Source of the DNA: JAXGMV01 sp040768445
GTDB taxonomy: Bacteria; Chloroflexota; Anaerolineae; Anaerolineales; Anaerolineaceae
Assembly (NCBI GenBank): GCA_040768445.1
Contig: JAXGMV010000001.1
Span: 248,001-312,000, forward strand
Reading direction: 5' to 3'
Length of the DNA stretch: 64,000 bases
Positions within the stretch are counted from its first letter, which is position 1. Each line of letters starts with the position of its first letter. Of this stretch, positions 43,847-53,000 are shown piece by piece. Below the pieces are notes generated by a model. The model ran no database searches and was not told the DNA's origin. It saw only the letters and a program-made list of their open reading frames with translations. Position numbers and translations under genes: made by a program.

Positions 43847-45145
43847 TCACATCAACTCAGAGCCGGCACTTACAATCACAAGCTTTTGAGGGTCAAGATA
43901 CTTCTGTGTGCTCTGCAGGATTTGTTCTGATGTGATTGCCTGGATCTTTTGCGGATACTCCCGGTAATAATTCAACCCGAGCTGGAACCTTTCCACCCCG
44001 GCCAAGGCACTGGCAACACCTGCATTAGATTCCATTGATAACGGCAGCCTGCCAATATAATTGGATTTACTGTCTTGCAGTTCGGCTTCAGTAACTGGCT
44101 CGGTGACAAATCGTTCAAGTTCATTGATTATCAACTCAATTGCCTTATTCAGATTGGCAGGGTTTACGCCAGCTGATACCTCCCATGAACCAGAAGCAAT
44201 CCAGGCGTTCAGGCTGGTGGAAGCATGATATGCAAGCCCGGACTGTTCACGCACCACATCACCAATTCTCCCCATCATTCCAAACCGGCCAAGGATGTTA
44301 TTGCCAAGCGATGCCGGCAGGTAATCTTCTGACAGGCGGTGTGGTCCTAATGTGCCCATTACAATGTCTGTCTGGCTTTTTCCAGGCAAGGTGATATGTT
44401 TCCTGATTGTCTGGCAAGGCATGCCAATTTCCTTCAAAACAGGCGGAGTTAATTGTCCAGAGTTATACCAACCAGCAAAGGTCTGCTCAACCAGCTGGAT
44501 TACAGTCTGTGGCTGAACTGCTCCAACAACCACAATCACCATACCTGCAGGGCCATAATGCTGACGATGAAATTCAACCAGGTCTTCCTGCTTAATGTTC
44601 ATAACAGTTTCTGAAAAACCATCATCGGGCTTACCATATGGGTGACCCGGAAACAGCAGACTATCAAATGCCAGCGATGCCGTATCAGCTGTGTCATCCT
44701 CGCGCATGGCAATACCGGTCAAAATCCTGGCGCGCAACTTTTCAACCTGGTCCTGCGGGAAAACCGGTTCCTGCAGACTCTCGGATAACAACATCATCAA
44801 GGTGGATAAGTCTTCTGACAAACACCTGCCACCGAAGGTGACATTGTGCACACTGGCGCCTATACCCAAAGATGCACCAGCGGTTTCCAAGAGATTATAA
44901 ATCTCTGTGGTATTCCGCCGTGTGGTGCCGCGCAACAAGCTTTGGGCAGTAAAATAAGCCAGCCCAAGTTTATCATCAGTGTCAAATACACTGCCCGCAC
45001 CAAGGTAACCATGGATCACAACTGAGGGGCTGTTGAAGTTCGTTCGGGTTAATATTGTGATGCCATTAGAAAGCTGAACACGGTGAACATCGTCTGCTCC
45101 GGGAAGGCTCAACCACTTATCCTGTTGTACTGTTTTCATCATCAT
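43847..45145 (-). CDS. M16-family peptidase-like protein, non-catalytic subunit
   Basis: A 432-residue M16 protein. The fold is evident (VVIHGYLGAGSVFDTDDKLGLAYFTAQSLLRGTTRRNTTEI, GMVIVVVGAVQPQ, QSGLAYHAS), but the HxxEH zinc motif is absent: the aligned stretch reads GLAYFTAQ. It would therefore be the inactive partner, like the alpha subunit of heterodimeric M16B peptidases. It overlaps the active subunit gene by 4 bp, which supports a heterodimer. Confidence 0.9.
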   Translation of the reverse strand: MMMKTVQQDKWLSLPGADDVHRVQLSNGITILTRTNFNSPSVVIHGYLGAGSVFDTDDKLGLAYFTAQSLLRGTTRRNTTEIYNLLETAGASLGIGASVHNVTFGGRCLSEDLSTLMMLLSESLQEPVFPQDQVEKLRARILTGIAMREDDTADTASLAFDSLLFPGHPYGKPDDGFSETVMNIKQEDLVEFHRQHYGPAGMVIVVVGAVQPQTVIQLVEQTFAGWYNSGQLTPPVLKEIGMPCQTIRKHITLPGKSQTDIVMGTLGPHRLSEDYLPASLGNNILGRFGMMGRIGDVVREQSGLAYHASTSLNAWIASGSWEVSAGVNPANLNKAIELIINELERFVTEPVTEAELQDSKSNYIGRLPLSMESNAGVASALAGVERFQLGLNYYREYPQKIQAITSEQILQSTQKYLDPQKLVIVSAGSELM

Positions 45146-46434
45146 GCTATGCCTTCCTGTAATGTCGGTTTGTAAATACCAACCACCCTGCGTGAGGGAT
45201 CAAGATATTCTTGCGCAACTCTTTGAATATCGGCCGGCGTCACTGCTTCAAGGTTATCAATGTAGTTAAGGAACCACTCATACCGGTCGAACATTTCTGC
45301 ATATCCAAGCCAGAAAGCTTGATTTGTAATATTTTCTGTACCGTAGGCAAACAAGGCTCGCGCCTGCTTTACTGCGCGCCGAATTTCATCTGCTGGCACA
45401 ACCTCATTCTGGATGCGTTTGATTTCATCATCCAACTTTTGCAGCGCTGCCTCAGGTGTATTTGCAGGATGCACGGTGCTGTTGATGGTATACAAGAATG
45501 GATCAATTGTTGCCTGCAATGAACCAAACACACTGATAACCGTCTCTGATTCGACCATTGATTGATACATTCGGCTGGTCCGGTTGGAAATCCCTCCGCC
45601 GCCAAACATGTTCAAACCTGATGGCCCGGTCAGCAGGCTGTCAATCACACTTAAAATATAGAAATCTTCATGCCAGGCAGCAGGAGCCCGATATGCCGCT
45701 TCAATGAAGGTCGTTTCACCTGGGCCTTCAACTACCAGGTATTTTTCCTCTGCAAGTGGAGAATCAACTGAGGTTAATTGCCTTGTTCCATTGCCGTCCA
45801 AATTTCCGCCGTAGTGCTTAGTAATCTTTTCCAGCATCTCAGCCGTATCAAAATCTCCGGCAACAGCAACAACTGCATTACCAGGTGTGTAGTTTGAACG
45901 GTAATGATTGAAAAGGTCATCACGGGAGATAGTCAACAGGTCTTCAAGGCTGCCGATGACTTCATTTCGATAAGGATGAGTGGAAAACGCAGCCGATTGT
46001 ACTGCACGTCCCAACCGGAACATCGGTTCGTTCTCATTTCCTTCCAACTCAGAGATAATTACAGTCCTTTCAGATTCGACTTCTTTCTCTTCAAACAGGC
46101 TGTTCACCATCCGGTCAGCTTCCAGCTCAAGCGCCAAATCCACCTGGTCAGCCGGCATGGTTTGAAAATAAGCTGTCCAATCCATAAAGGTGAAGGCATT
46201 CCAGTAACCGCCTGAACGCGAGATTGCTTTGTCAAGGATCCCTGCTGGAAAGCGGGGGGTACCTTTGAACTGCATATGCTCAACCCAATGGGAGAGACCG
46301 GTCTTGCCAGGATGTTCTGAGCGTGATCCAACCCTGTACCAGACCCAGTGACTGATGATTGGGGCGTTATGGATTTCCTTCAATCTGACAATCAAGCCAT
46401 TTTCAAGCCTGCTGAACGTTAGTTTTTCATCCAT
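45142..46434 (-). CDS. M16-family zinc metallopeptidase, catalytic subunit
   Basis: A 430-residue M16 peptidase. The inverted zinc motif is HWVEHMQFKGTPRFPAG (HxxEH) with the second Glu about 75 residues later in the ELEADRMVNSLFEEKEVESERTVIISEL stretch. The N-terminal RLENGLIVRLKEIHNAPI and C-terminal domains match M16B. It clamps and cuts short peptides. It is followed with a 4-bp overlap by its inactive partner. Confidence 0.94.
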   Translation of the reverse strand: MDEKLTFSRLENGLIVRLKEIHNAPIISHWVWYRVGSRSEHPGKTGLSHWVEHMQFKGTPRFPAGILDKAISRSGGYWNAFTFMDWTAYFQTMPADQVDLALELEADRMVNSLFEEKEVESERTVIISELEGNENEPMFRLGRAVQSAAFSTHPYRNEVIGSLEDLLTISRDDLFNHYRSNYTPGNAVVAVAGDFDTAEMLEKITKHYGGNLDGNGTRQLTSVDSPLAEEKYLVVEGPGETTFIEAAYRAPAAWHEDFYILSVIDSLLTGPSGLNMFGGGGISNRTSRMYQSMVESETVISVFGSLQATIDPFLYTINSTVHPANTPEAALQKLDDEIKRIQNEVVPADEIRRAVKQARALFAYGTENITNQAFWLGYAEMFDRYEWFLNYIDNLEAVTPADIQRVAQEYLDPSRRVVGIYKPTLQEGIA

Positions 46435-46618
46435 TAATCTCGATTTTCTCCTTTACTGCTGACTGCAGAAATACTACTTTTGTAAAGTTTTCGAATATTG
46501 ATATTTGAAGTAAAAGGCGTAAAAATTCATCTCACAATTCACAATCAAATATCACTATATCATAATGCGGCTGGCACAAGCGCCAATCCATTCGTTAGAT
46601 TAGATACAGGTAGCAACA

Positions 46619-46644
46619 CAGAACAGGCAGTCTTGCCTGTTCTG
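46619..46644 (-). terminator. Perfect 11-bp hairpin
   Basis: CAGAACAGGCA (46619-46629) and its exact complement (46634-46644) around a GTCT loop lie downstream of the small membrane-protein gene and upstream of the M16 genes on the minus strand. It lacks a T-run; termination is likely but not canonical. Confidence 0.5.
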
Positions 46645-46684
46645 GTCATAAACAATATTGTTGTATTTTTTGAATCCGCGCTTT

Positions 46685-47203
46685 TCAGGGAATATACCGC
46701 CCGTTAGTGTGCTTGATTCGAAAGAAAGGCACGCACAGTAAAAACCCAATTGCTATGATTGTCTCGCCAACGACAACGCCACGCGCCTGCCAGACGCCAA
46801 AGAAGGGTATATCAGGTAATGAATGGCTGCCCAAACCAAAGATGTCAGCCATACCGGTAAACACAGCCACCAAATAACCAGTTGCCACCATGCGCAAGCC
46901 AATATCTGCTGCAATCGAGGGTGTGTAGCCTTTCCATAATGCCATCAGGCTGGAGTAACCACCAATGCACATCAGTGCAAGCCCGATCAGGAATACAGCA
47001 ATTTGAACAAAGCCAATCACCGGGCTGCGGTCCAATCCAAAAATACCAGGACGAGCGCCCAGCAGAAAAACTAAGTAGCCCAAAATAGTAACGATTAATC
47101 CAAAACGCACCCTGCGCCGTGAATACGGCCTTTGAGATACTGGTTCAGTATCAACTGGTTCATCAGCTAATACAGGCTGGGTGCTGTTATCTGTCTCACT
47201 CAT
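46685..47203 (-). CDS. Hypothetical membrane protein, four helices
   Basis: A 172-residue protein with a Thr/Glu/Pro-rich cytoplasmic N-terminus (MSETDNSTQPVLADEPVDTEPVSQRPYSRRRVRFG), then four hydrophobic segments (about 35-50, 62-85, 102-120, 140-160). No family was recognised. It overlaps the M19 dipeptidase gene by 4 bp, so it is expressed with it. Its function may be linked to that peptidase, but there is no direct evidence. Confidence 0.75.
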   Translation of the reverse strand: MSETDNSTQPVLADEPVDTEPVSQRPYSRRRVRFGLIVTILGYLVFLLGARPGIFGLDRSPVIGFVQIAVFLIGLALMCIGGYSSLMALWKGYTPSIAADIGLRMVATGYLVAVFTGMADIFGLGSHSLPDIPFFGVWQARGVVVGETIIAIGFLLCVPFFRIKHTNGRYIP

Positions 47204-48300
47204 GACTCAGGCAATCCGATTTTAAGGGCGTTTATCCAATTGGCACCCATAATATTCTGGATGTCAACTTCATTGTATCCCTTATTTTGCAACAGCGGTA
47301 CCATCTTCTGTAGATCAGCGATTGTATCAAGTTCACTTGGAATGGCATCATGACCAAAACCACCATCAAAATCACTGCCCAGTCCAGCGTGCTGTGTATC
47401 GCCTGCCATCTGGCAAACATGGTCAATGTGGGCAATTAAGTCATCCAAAGTGACTTCATGCTTACCATCAGTATGCTTCCAGCCCGCTTTGATAAACCGG
47501 TTATACATCACGGCGCCCATGATACCGTCACGATTTAGCAGCGCCTGGATGGTCTCATCAGAAAACTGCCTTTCGCGCGGGTCCTCTTTAACGAGTCGCC
47601 TGGCATTGACATGGCTTGCAATTATCCTGCCAGGGTAATAATCCAATGCCTGGAGGGATGATTTTTCATTCATGTGTGACACATCCAAAATTAACCCCAA
47701 CTGGTTCATGAAGTCTAAAAGTTCATAACCCTCTGGTGTAAAACCACCACTGGTATGTGTACCACCGCAAAAGCGGGGGCCTGCCCAAACTGGTCCAACA
47801 ATTCGAACGCCCATCTTCTGCCAGTGTTCAAGATCCTGAATTTGGCCAATTGCCTCGGCACCTTCCAAAAGCAGGACAAGCCCGATAGGATGCGTTACTT
47901 TCGGGTGCTGTGCAGGTTGATCTATCCAGGGCATGAGAATCTTTTCAACATCCTGGCGTTTGCGGATCAATTGAAACGCATCCGGGTGATTCTGTTCCCA
48001 CTGGTGATAAATGTCCACCTCTTTTTGCAGAAAAACCCTGGCTTCATCTGCCGTCCGATAAGCGACTTTTTCAGCGTCAGAAAATTTATACTGTTCTGGG
48101 GCGACAAACAGAGTAGAGAAGATGACCGCTACCTGTCCCTTTTGAAACTCAGGCCAACCCAACACTGAATCACCGGTATTATCGATGATATCTGTGCCGG
48201 CTTCATCTTTACGGATATCATAGGCAGAACGCAAGTAATCACGTTCGAAATTCAGCATGTTATAAGCAAGATCTTGATGGGCATCAACGATATAAACCAT
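47200..48300 (-). CDS. Membrane dipeptidase-type peptidase (M19 family)
   Basis: The ATG at 48300 has GGAGG upstream and starts MVYIVDAHQDLAYN, the M19 N-terminus with the first zinc ligands in DAHQD; the frame to 48330 is not needed. This gives 366 residues. Other motifs are VLLLEGAEAI, LILDVSHMNEKS, ASHVNARRL and LGSDFDGGF (second zinc site and substrate region). M19 enzymes cleave dipeptides, including D-residue-containing ones. It overlaps the small membrane-protein gene by 4 bp. Confidence 0.92.
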   Translation of the reverse strand: MVYIVDAHQDLAYNMLNFERDYLRSAYDIRKDEAGTDIIDNTGDSVLGWPEFQKGQVAVIFSTLFVAPEQYKFSDAEKVAYRTADEARVFLQKEVDIYHQWEQNHPDAFQLIRKRQDVEKILMPWIDQPAQHPKVTHPIGLVLLLEGAEAIGQIQDLEHWQKMGVRIVGPVWAGPRFCGGTHTSGGFTPEGYELLDFMNQLGLILDVSHMNEKSSLQALDYYPGRIIASHVNARRLVKEDPRERQFSDETIQALLNRDGIMGAVMYNRFIKAGWKHTDGKHEVTLDDLIAHIDHVCQMAGDTQHAGLGSDFDGGFGHDAIPSELDTIADLQKMVPLLQNKGYNEVDIQNIMGANWINALKIGLPES

Positions 48301-48315
48301 GAAATCCTCCGCATT

Positions 48316-48345
48316 AAAAGCAGAGCGCACCTTGAGGTACGCTCT
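48316..48345 (-). terminator. Intrinsic terminator between the S1 gene and the M19 gene
   Basis: On the minus strand an 11-bp stem with one G-U pair (48322-48332 with 48335-48345) is followed by TTTT. It lies between the S1-domain gene stop and the M19 ribosome-binding site, so the two genes are probably separate units with some read-through. Confidence 0.6.
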
Positions 48346-48416
48346 ACTTGGATTAAAATAATTCTTGAATCATTTTGATATTTCCGGAATATCCAGAAAT
48401 GAAACGTGGTTTAATG

Positions 48417-49817
48417 CTATTCTTGGGTATCTTCAGTGCTCTCTGGTTCTGGCGCTGCATCTTCAACTGGTAATTCTTCAACAGCTTCTTCAGAGGCTGT
48501 TTCCTGAGTTACCTCGGCAGCTGGTTCCTGAACTTCTTCGGCGGCTGTTTCCCGAACTTCTTCAGCAGCTGGTTCCTGAGATTCTTCTGTCGCAGGTTCT
48601 TCTTCATTCGCTTCGTCCAGCAGTGTCTGCCAATCCATATCAGCATATGCCATTGATTCAACTTTGCGCAGGCTCAAACCAATACGGTGGTTCTCAGGCT
48701 CAATCCTAATTACTCTCAGTGTCACAACATCACCCTCTTTTAAAACTTCTTTTGGGTGCTCAATGCGTTTTTCACTGATTTCTGAGATATGGATCAAACC
48801 CTCAATATCCTGTTTAAAATCATCATGCAAGCGGGCAAAGGCGCCAAATTTCGTAAGCCGGGTAATAGTACCTTCAATCAGTTGACCAACCTGCAGTTTA
48901 GCTATATCAGATGACCAGGGGTCTTTCAACAGCTGTCGGATTGATAAACCAATGCGTCTTTTTTCGCGATCAATTGTGATGATCTTAACATCCACTTCCT
49001 CGCCCACTTTGAGAGCTTCCTTGGGATGATCAATGTGATCCCAGGAAATCTCAGATAGGTGAACAAGACCATCAGCGCCACTGATATTTACAAAGGCACC
49101 AAAATCTGCCAGGCTGGTAACACGGCCCTTGCGGATGTCGCCTTCTTTCAAATCATCAATTACGCGTTCCTTTAAGCTCTCACGGGTTTCGGTGCTGGCT
49201 GCACGCTCTGACAGGATCAAGCGGCGTCTACTGCGGTCAACTTCAATGACGCTTACCTCAATCTCGCTGCCAACCATTTCACCAAAGCGCTGATCGGGTG
49301 TCGTGCCGCTAATGTCGGCGCGCCGTGACAGGCTAATCTGGCTGGCTGGAACAAAGCCACGCAGGGTTCCTAGTGGAACTATGAGACCACCCTTGTTGTA
49401 GCCAATCACCTTGCTGGTGAAATTTCCCTGTGTGCTCTGCAGGCGCTCAGCTTCCAACCACTCTTCCTCTTCCCGGGCACGTGTGAACGATAATACCAGG
49501 TTCCCATTTTGGTCTTCTGGGTTAATAACAAATACGGAAATCTCCTGGCCAACTTTCAACTCAGCCAGGATGTCTGCAGGAATTGCTTCATATTCCCGGC
49601 CGCTGATGATGCCTTCTGATTTAGTACCTACACTTACCAGGATTTGACCCTGGCTGATGCTGGCAATAACACCTCGCTTGATTTCGCCCTGCTTGGGGAA
49701 ATCAATCTCCAGCCCTTCATTAGCAAGAAGGGTGGCCATATTATTCATGCTGTTATTTTCTGGTTCTAAATTCTCTGGCGTATTATTTTGCTCGGGGAGA
49801 GCTACATTATTCTCCAT
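48417..49817 (-). CDS. rpsA: S1 RNA-binding domain protein (ribosomal protein S1-like)
   Basis: A 466-residue protein with four S1 domains at roughly 35-112, 125-208, 215-290 and 300-380. The third and fourth are the most canonical (GRVTSLADFGAFVNISGADGLVHLSEISWDHIDHPKEALKVGEEV and a similar repeat). The last 75 residues are a Glu/Ala/Pro-rich acidic tail of EPAAEEVxE-type repeats. It binds mRNA and the 30S subunit to aid initiation. Four domains is short compared with the six of E. coli S1 but common in Gram-positive-type bacteria. Confidence 0.9.
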   Translation of the reverse strand: MENNVALPEQNNTPENLEPENNSMNNMATLLANEGLEIDFPKQGEIKRGVIASISQGQILVSVGTKSEGIISGREYEAIPADILAELKVGQEISVFVINPEDQNGNLVLSFTRAREEEEWLEAERLQSTQGNFTSKVIGYNKGGLIVPLGTLRGFVPASQISLSRRADISGTTPDQRFGEMVGSEIEVSVIEVDRSRRRLILSERAASTETRESLKERVIDDLKEGDIRKGRVTSLADFGAFVNISGADGLVHLSEISWDHIDHPKEALKVGEEVDVKIITIDREKRRIGLSIRQLLKDPWSSDIAKLQVGQLIEGTITRLTKFGAFARLHDDFKQDIEGLIHISEISEKRIEHPKEVLKEGDVVTLRVIRIEPENHRIGLSLRKVESMAYADMDWQTLLDEANEEEPATEESQEPAAEEVRETAAEEVQEPAAEVTQETASEEAVEELPVEDAAPEPESTEDTQE

Positions 49818-49967
49818 GACTTCTCATTACTCCACTTAACAAAGTTAGGTAACATTATATCGGTAGAATTCATTCTTGACAACCCTGCACGAATTCTTAA
49901 ATTTTTCACCATGTTTATCAACTTCTACCAGTATCATCTCTCTTAATTCAAAAAACACATTGCTGCC

Positions 49968-50000
49968 AAAAAAAAACGACCTGAAATAAATCAGGTCGTT
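49968..50000 (-). terminator. Intrinsic terminator of secA
   Basis: On the minus strand a perfect 10-bp stem (AACGACCTGA at 49975-49984 on the plus strand, partner at 49991-50000) with a 6-nt loop runs into nine T residues. It is a strong canonical terminator just after the secA stop. Confidence 0.92.
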
Positions 50001-50034
50001 ATCACCTTGTAATCTTATTGCTGCCTGACCAGTG

Positions 50035-53000
50035 CTAATGGCGCCGGCGTTTCTTTTTACCAGAAGCGCGACCAGAACCTGTTGTTTCAGGTTCGCCAAC
50101 AGCCTTTTCATCTATTTGCCCGGGCATATCACCATCTATCACCTCCCGTGCAGTAGATTGGCTACCAATCCTGCCGCGCGGTTGATAAGTAAACACGCGG
50201 CTGATAACCGCCATGCGTACATCAGCCAGCAGACTTTTGAACATCTCCGATGCACGGCTTTTATACTGCACCAGAGGATCACGCTGGGCATAAGCTTCCA
50301 TGCCGATGGATACACGCAAACCTTCCATCTGGGTCAAGTATTCGACCCATTGTTCTGAAATTGTCCGCAAGAGAAGTTCGCGGTAAGCTTCATTCTGCAA
50401 ATGCTCACCCAGAATCTCCACAACCTGTGGTTCTTCATCGGTTTCCAGCGCTGAGAAGACCTGTCCACCTAACTCTGTAAACCGGCTCTCACCCAATGTT
50501 TCTTTCAACTGATTTTTTATCCTCTCATCCAGCTGGTTGAAAGTGACACCACCCTGTATCAACTGCATCCGCGCCATCAAACCACGCGCTTGCTGTAATG
50601 CGTTCAGTCCACCCTGCAGATGGTGCAAAATTCTTTCAGTTATCTCTGTAGTTGTAGAATCTTCAATCAAGCGGGCAGTCAGGTACACATAACGCACCCG
50701 GGTATAGTTTCTTGTACTGCGGCGGTGTGTTTTCTGATCGAATGCCAGTCTTGTACCCTGAGAAATGACCATCAGGTAAGTCGTCAGGTTCCGTTCTGAG
50801 AGCAAATCGCCGTCAGAGCGCTTGAGTGCAGCATCCAGGTCACGCCGGATCTGTCCATCGTCTCCTAAAAGCTGGGACTTCTTGTTAGCATAAAAGGCAT
50901 CGACAGCATCCAGGATAGCATTGCGCAGGTCTTTAAATTCCAGACCATCCAACTCAGCCTGTTTTACTGCCAGCGGCTCTTCGAGTCGGCGCTCAAGCCC
51001 TGCCAGTACCCTGTTCAGAACCAGTGTTTTTAGATTGGCTGTGATTTGCGACCTGACTTCGGTAATGATTGCCTTATCACGATCAACCAGCCGGCGCAGC
51101 TGTTCATTGTTCAATTTAAGCGGCATTCTGACCGATTCAGATAGCGTGGTTAATAGTTCCTGCGGGCGTAAAGGCTGATTAATTTCATCAGACTCGTTCA
51201 ATCCATCCAGTGTCATATCCAAAATGTCGAACAATTCGGATTTACGACTATCAAGATTTTCTTCAGCCTTTTCCAGCATCGTCTCAGTGGCGTTGATAAG
51301 ATGTGCCTGTTCAGTATCAATGGCTGAGCCGGCAGTGGTTAATAAAGCTTCCGTCAGCTGGGCGCTGATATTCTCTTTTCCTTTTACCCTGGATAAGATT
51401 TCATCAAACAGCAGGCGTGAGGAAAAACTGGGATAGCTGACAGATTCAAACTGGAACGCCGGTTGTATCTCCTCCAGGTAAGCCAGCAGGCGCCAAGGAC
51501 CTTCAGCATCCTTCAGGGCATCTGGGATGCGGCGCTGCATTTCCAGCTCCAGCATTTCCAGGATATCCTCACTCAGGTTCGCCTTTGTGAATACACGGTC
51601 ACGCTGCTCATAAATACGCTTGCGCTGCGCATTCAGCACATCGTCGTACTCCAGCAAGTGCTTGCGAACATCAAAGTTTGAGCCTTCCACACGTTCCTGT
51701 GACTGTTCTACCAGCCGTCCCAGGATATTCATCTCCAACGGCAGGCTGTCATCGAAAAAGACACGCTTCCACATACCTTCAACCTGCTGACCTCCAAACA
51801 AGCGCATCAGTTCGTCCTCAAGGGATAGGTAAAAACGTGATGAGCCTGGGTCTCCCTGGCGGGCAGACCGGCCGCGCAGTTGGTTGTCAATTCGCCTGGC
51901 TTCATGACGCTCAGAGCCAATCACATGCAAGCCACCTAATTGGCGTACACGACGCATTTCATCGAGATACTGCAGAAAAGCTTTGACAGACTCTTCATAG
52001 ATTCCAAACCCCTCGGGGTCCATCTGTTCAAGCGCTTTCTCTTTATCATCCAGGCTGAGGTCATAGGGGTTGGGGTTTACACGGCTTAATACCCGGTTGA
52101 TGTCAAACAAGGTATTTTCTGGTAGTTCACCGCCAAGCTTGATATCCACACCGCGACCTGCCATGTTGGTGGCAATGGTTACAGCGCCAAACGCACCGGC
52201 ACGCGCGATGATCTGAGATTCTTCATCATGCTTCCTGGCGTTTAACACCTGGTGTGGAACGCCGCCCTGGAGCACATTGACCAGGCGCTGCCTGTCATTC
52301 TCAGACAGTTCCAAAATCTCAAGCAGCAAGTTGAGGTTCTCCGGCTCCTCTGGATTCATAGACATATTCAGCTCACGAGCAATTGAGCGCATTTCAGCCT
52401 GGTTAATCTCCTCAATCGAACCTGAGAGCGATTTCAACGCTTCTATTGGTCGATCAAGAATCTCAATATTATGTTTCTTCATCCATGTTTTGCGGATCAA
52501 CAAGATCAGCGCCAGCCTGCGTATCATCTCAGCCGACAGGCGGCGCGAGATGCGTTCAGAGTTCTCAACAGAGGTAGTACCCACCAGTTGAGGTCGACCC
52601 ATCACATGGTAGCGCAGCGCCTCCTGGATAATCGAACGAAACTTCGCTTCCTCAGTACGGTACACAACATCTGGAAAGTCCTTGCGCTTCCAGAATACCG
52701 GTTTTTTCTCAGCGTCATTCACCTCAGTATAGTAGGTGTATTTGTAGCCCTGCTCATCTTTTGCTTCAACAGATTCCAGCCCGGCTATTTTCCTTGAGAC
52801 TTCATATTCAAGGTTGGTTGGGATCGGCAGCACATCCAGTTTATAAATTTTGTAGAACTCTTCTGCTTCTGTCAGTGCCGTGCCGGTCATGCCAGCTAAC
52901 TTTTCGTACATACGATAGTAATTCTGCAGTGTGATGGTAGCATAAGTGACATTCTCAGGCTCTACCTTCACACCTTCCTTTGCTTCTACCGCCTGGTGAA

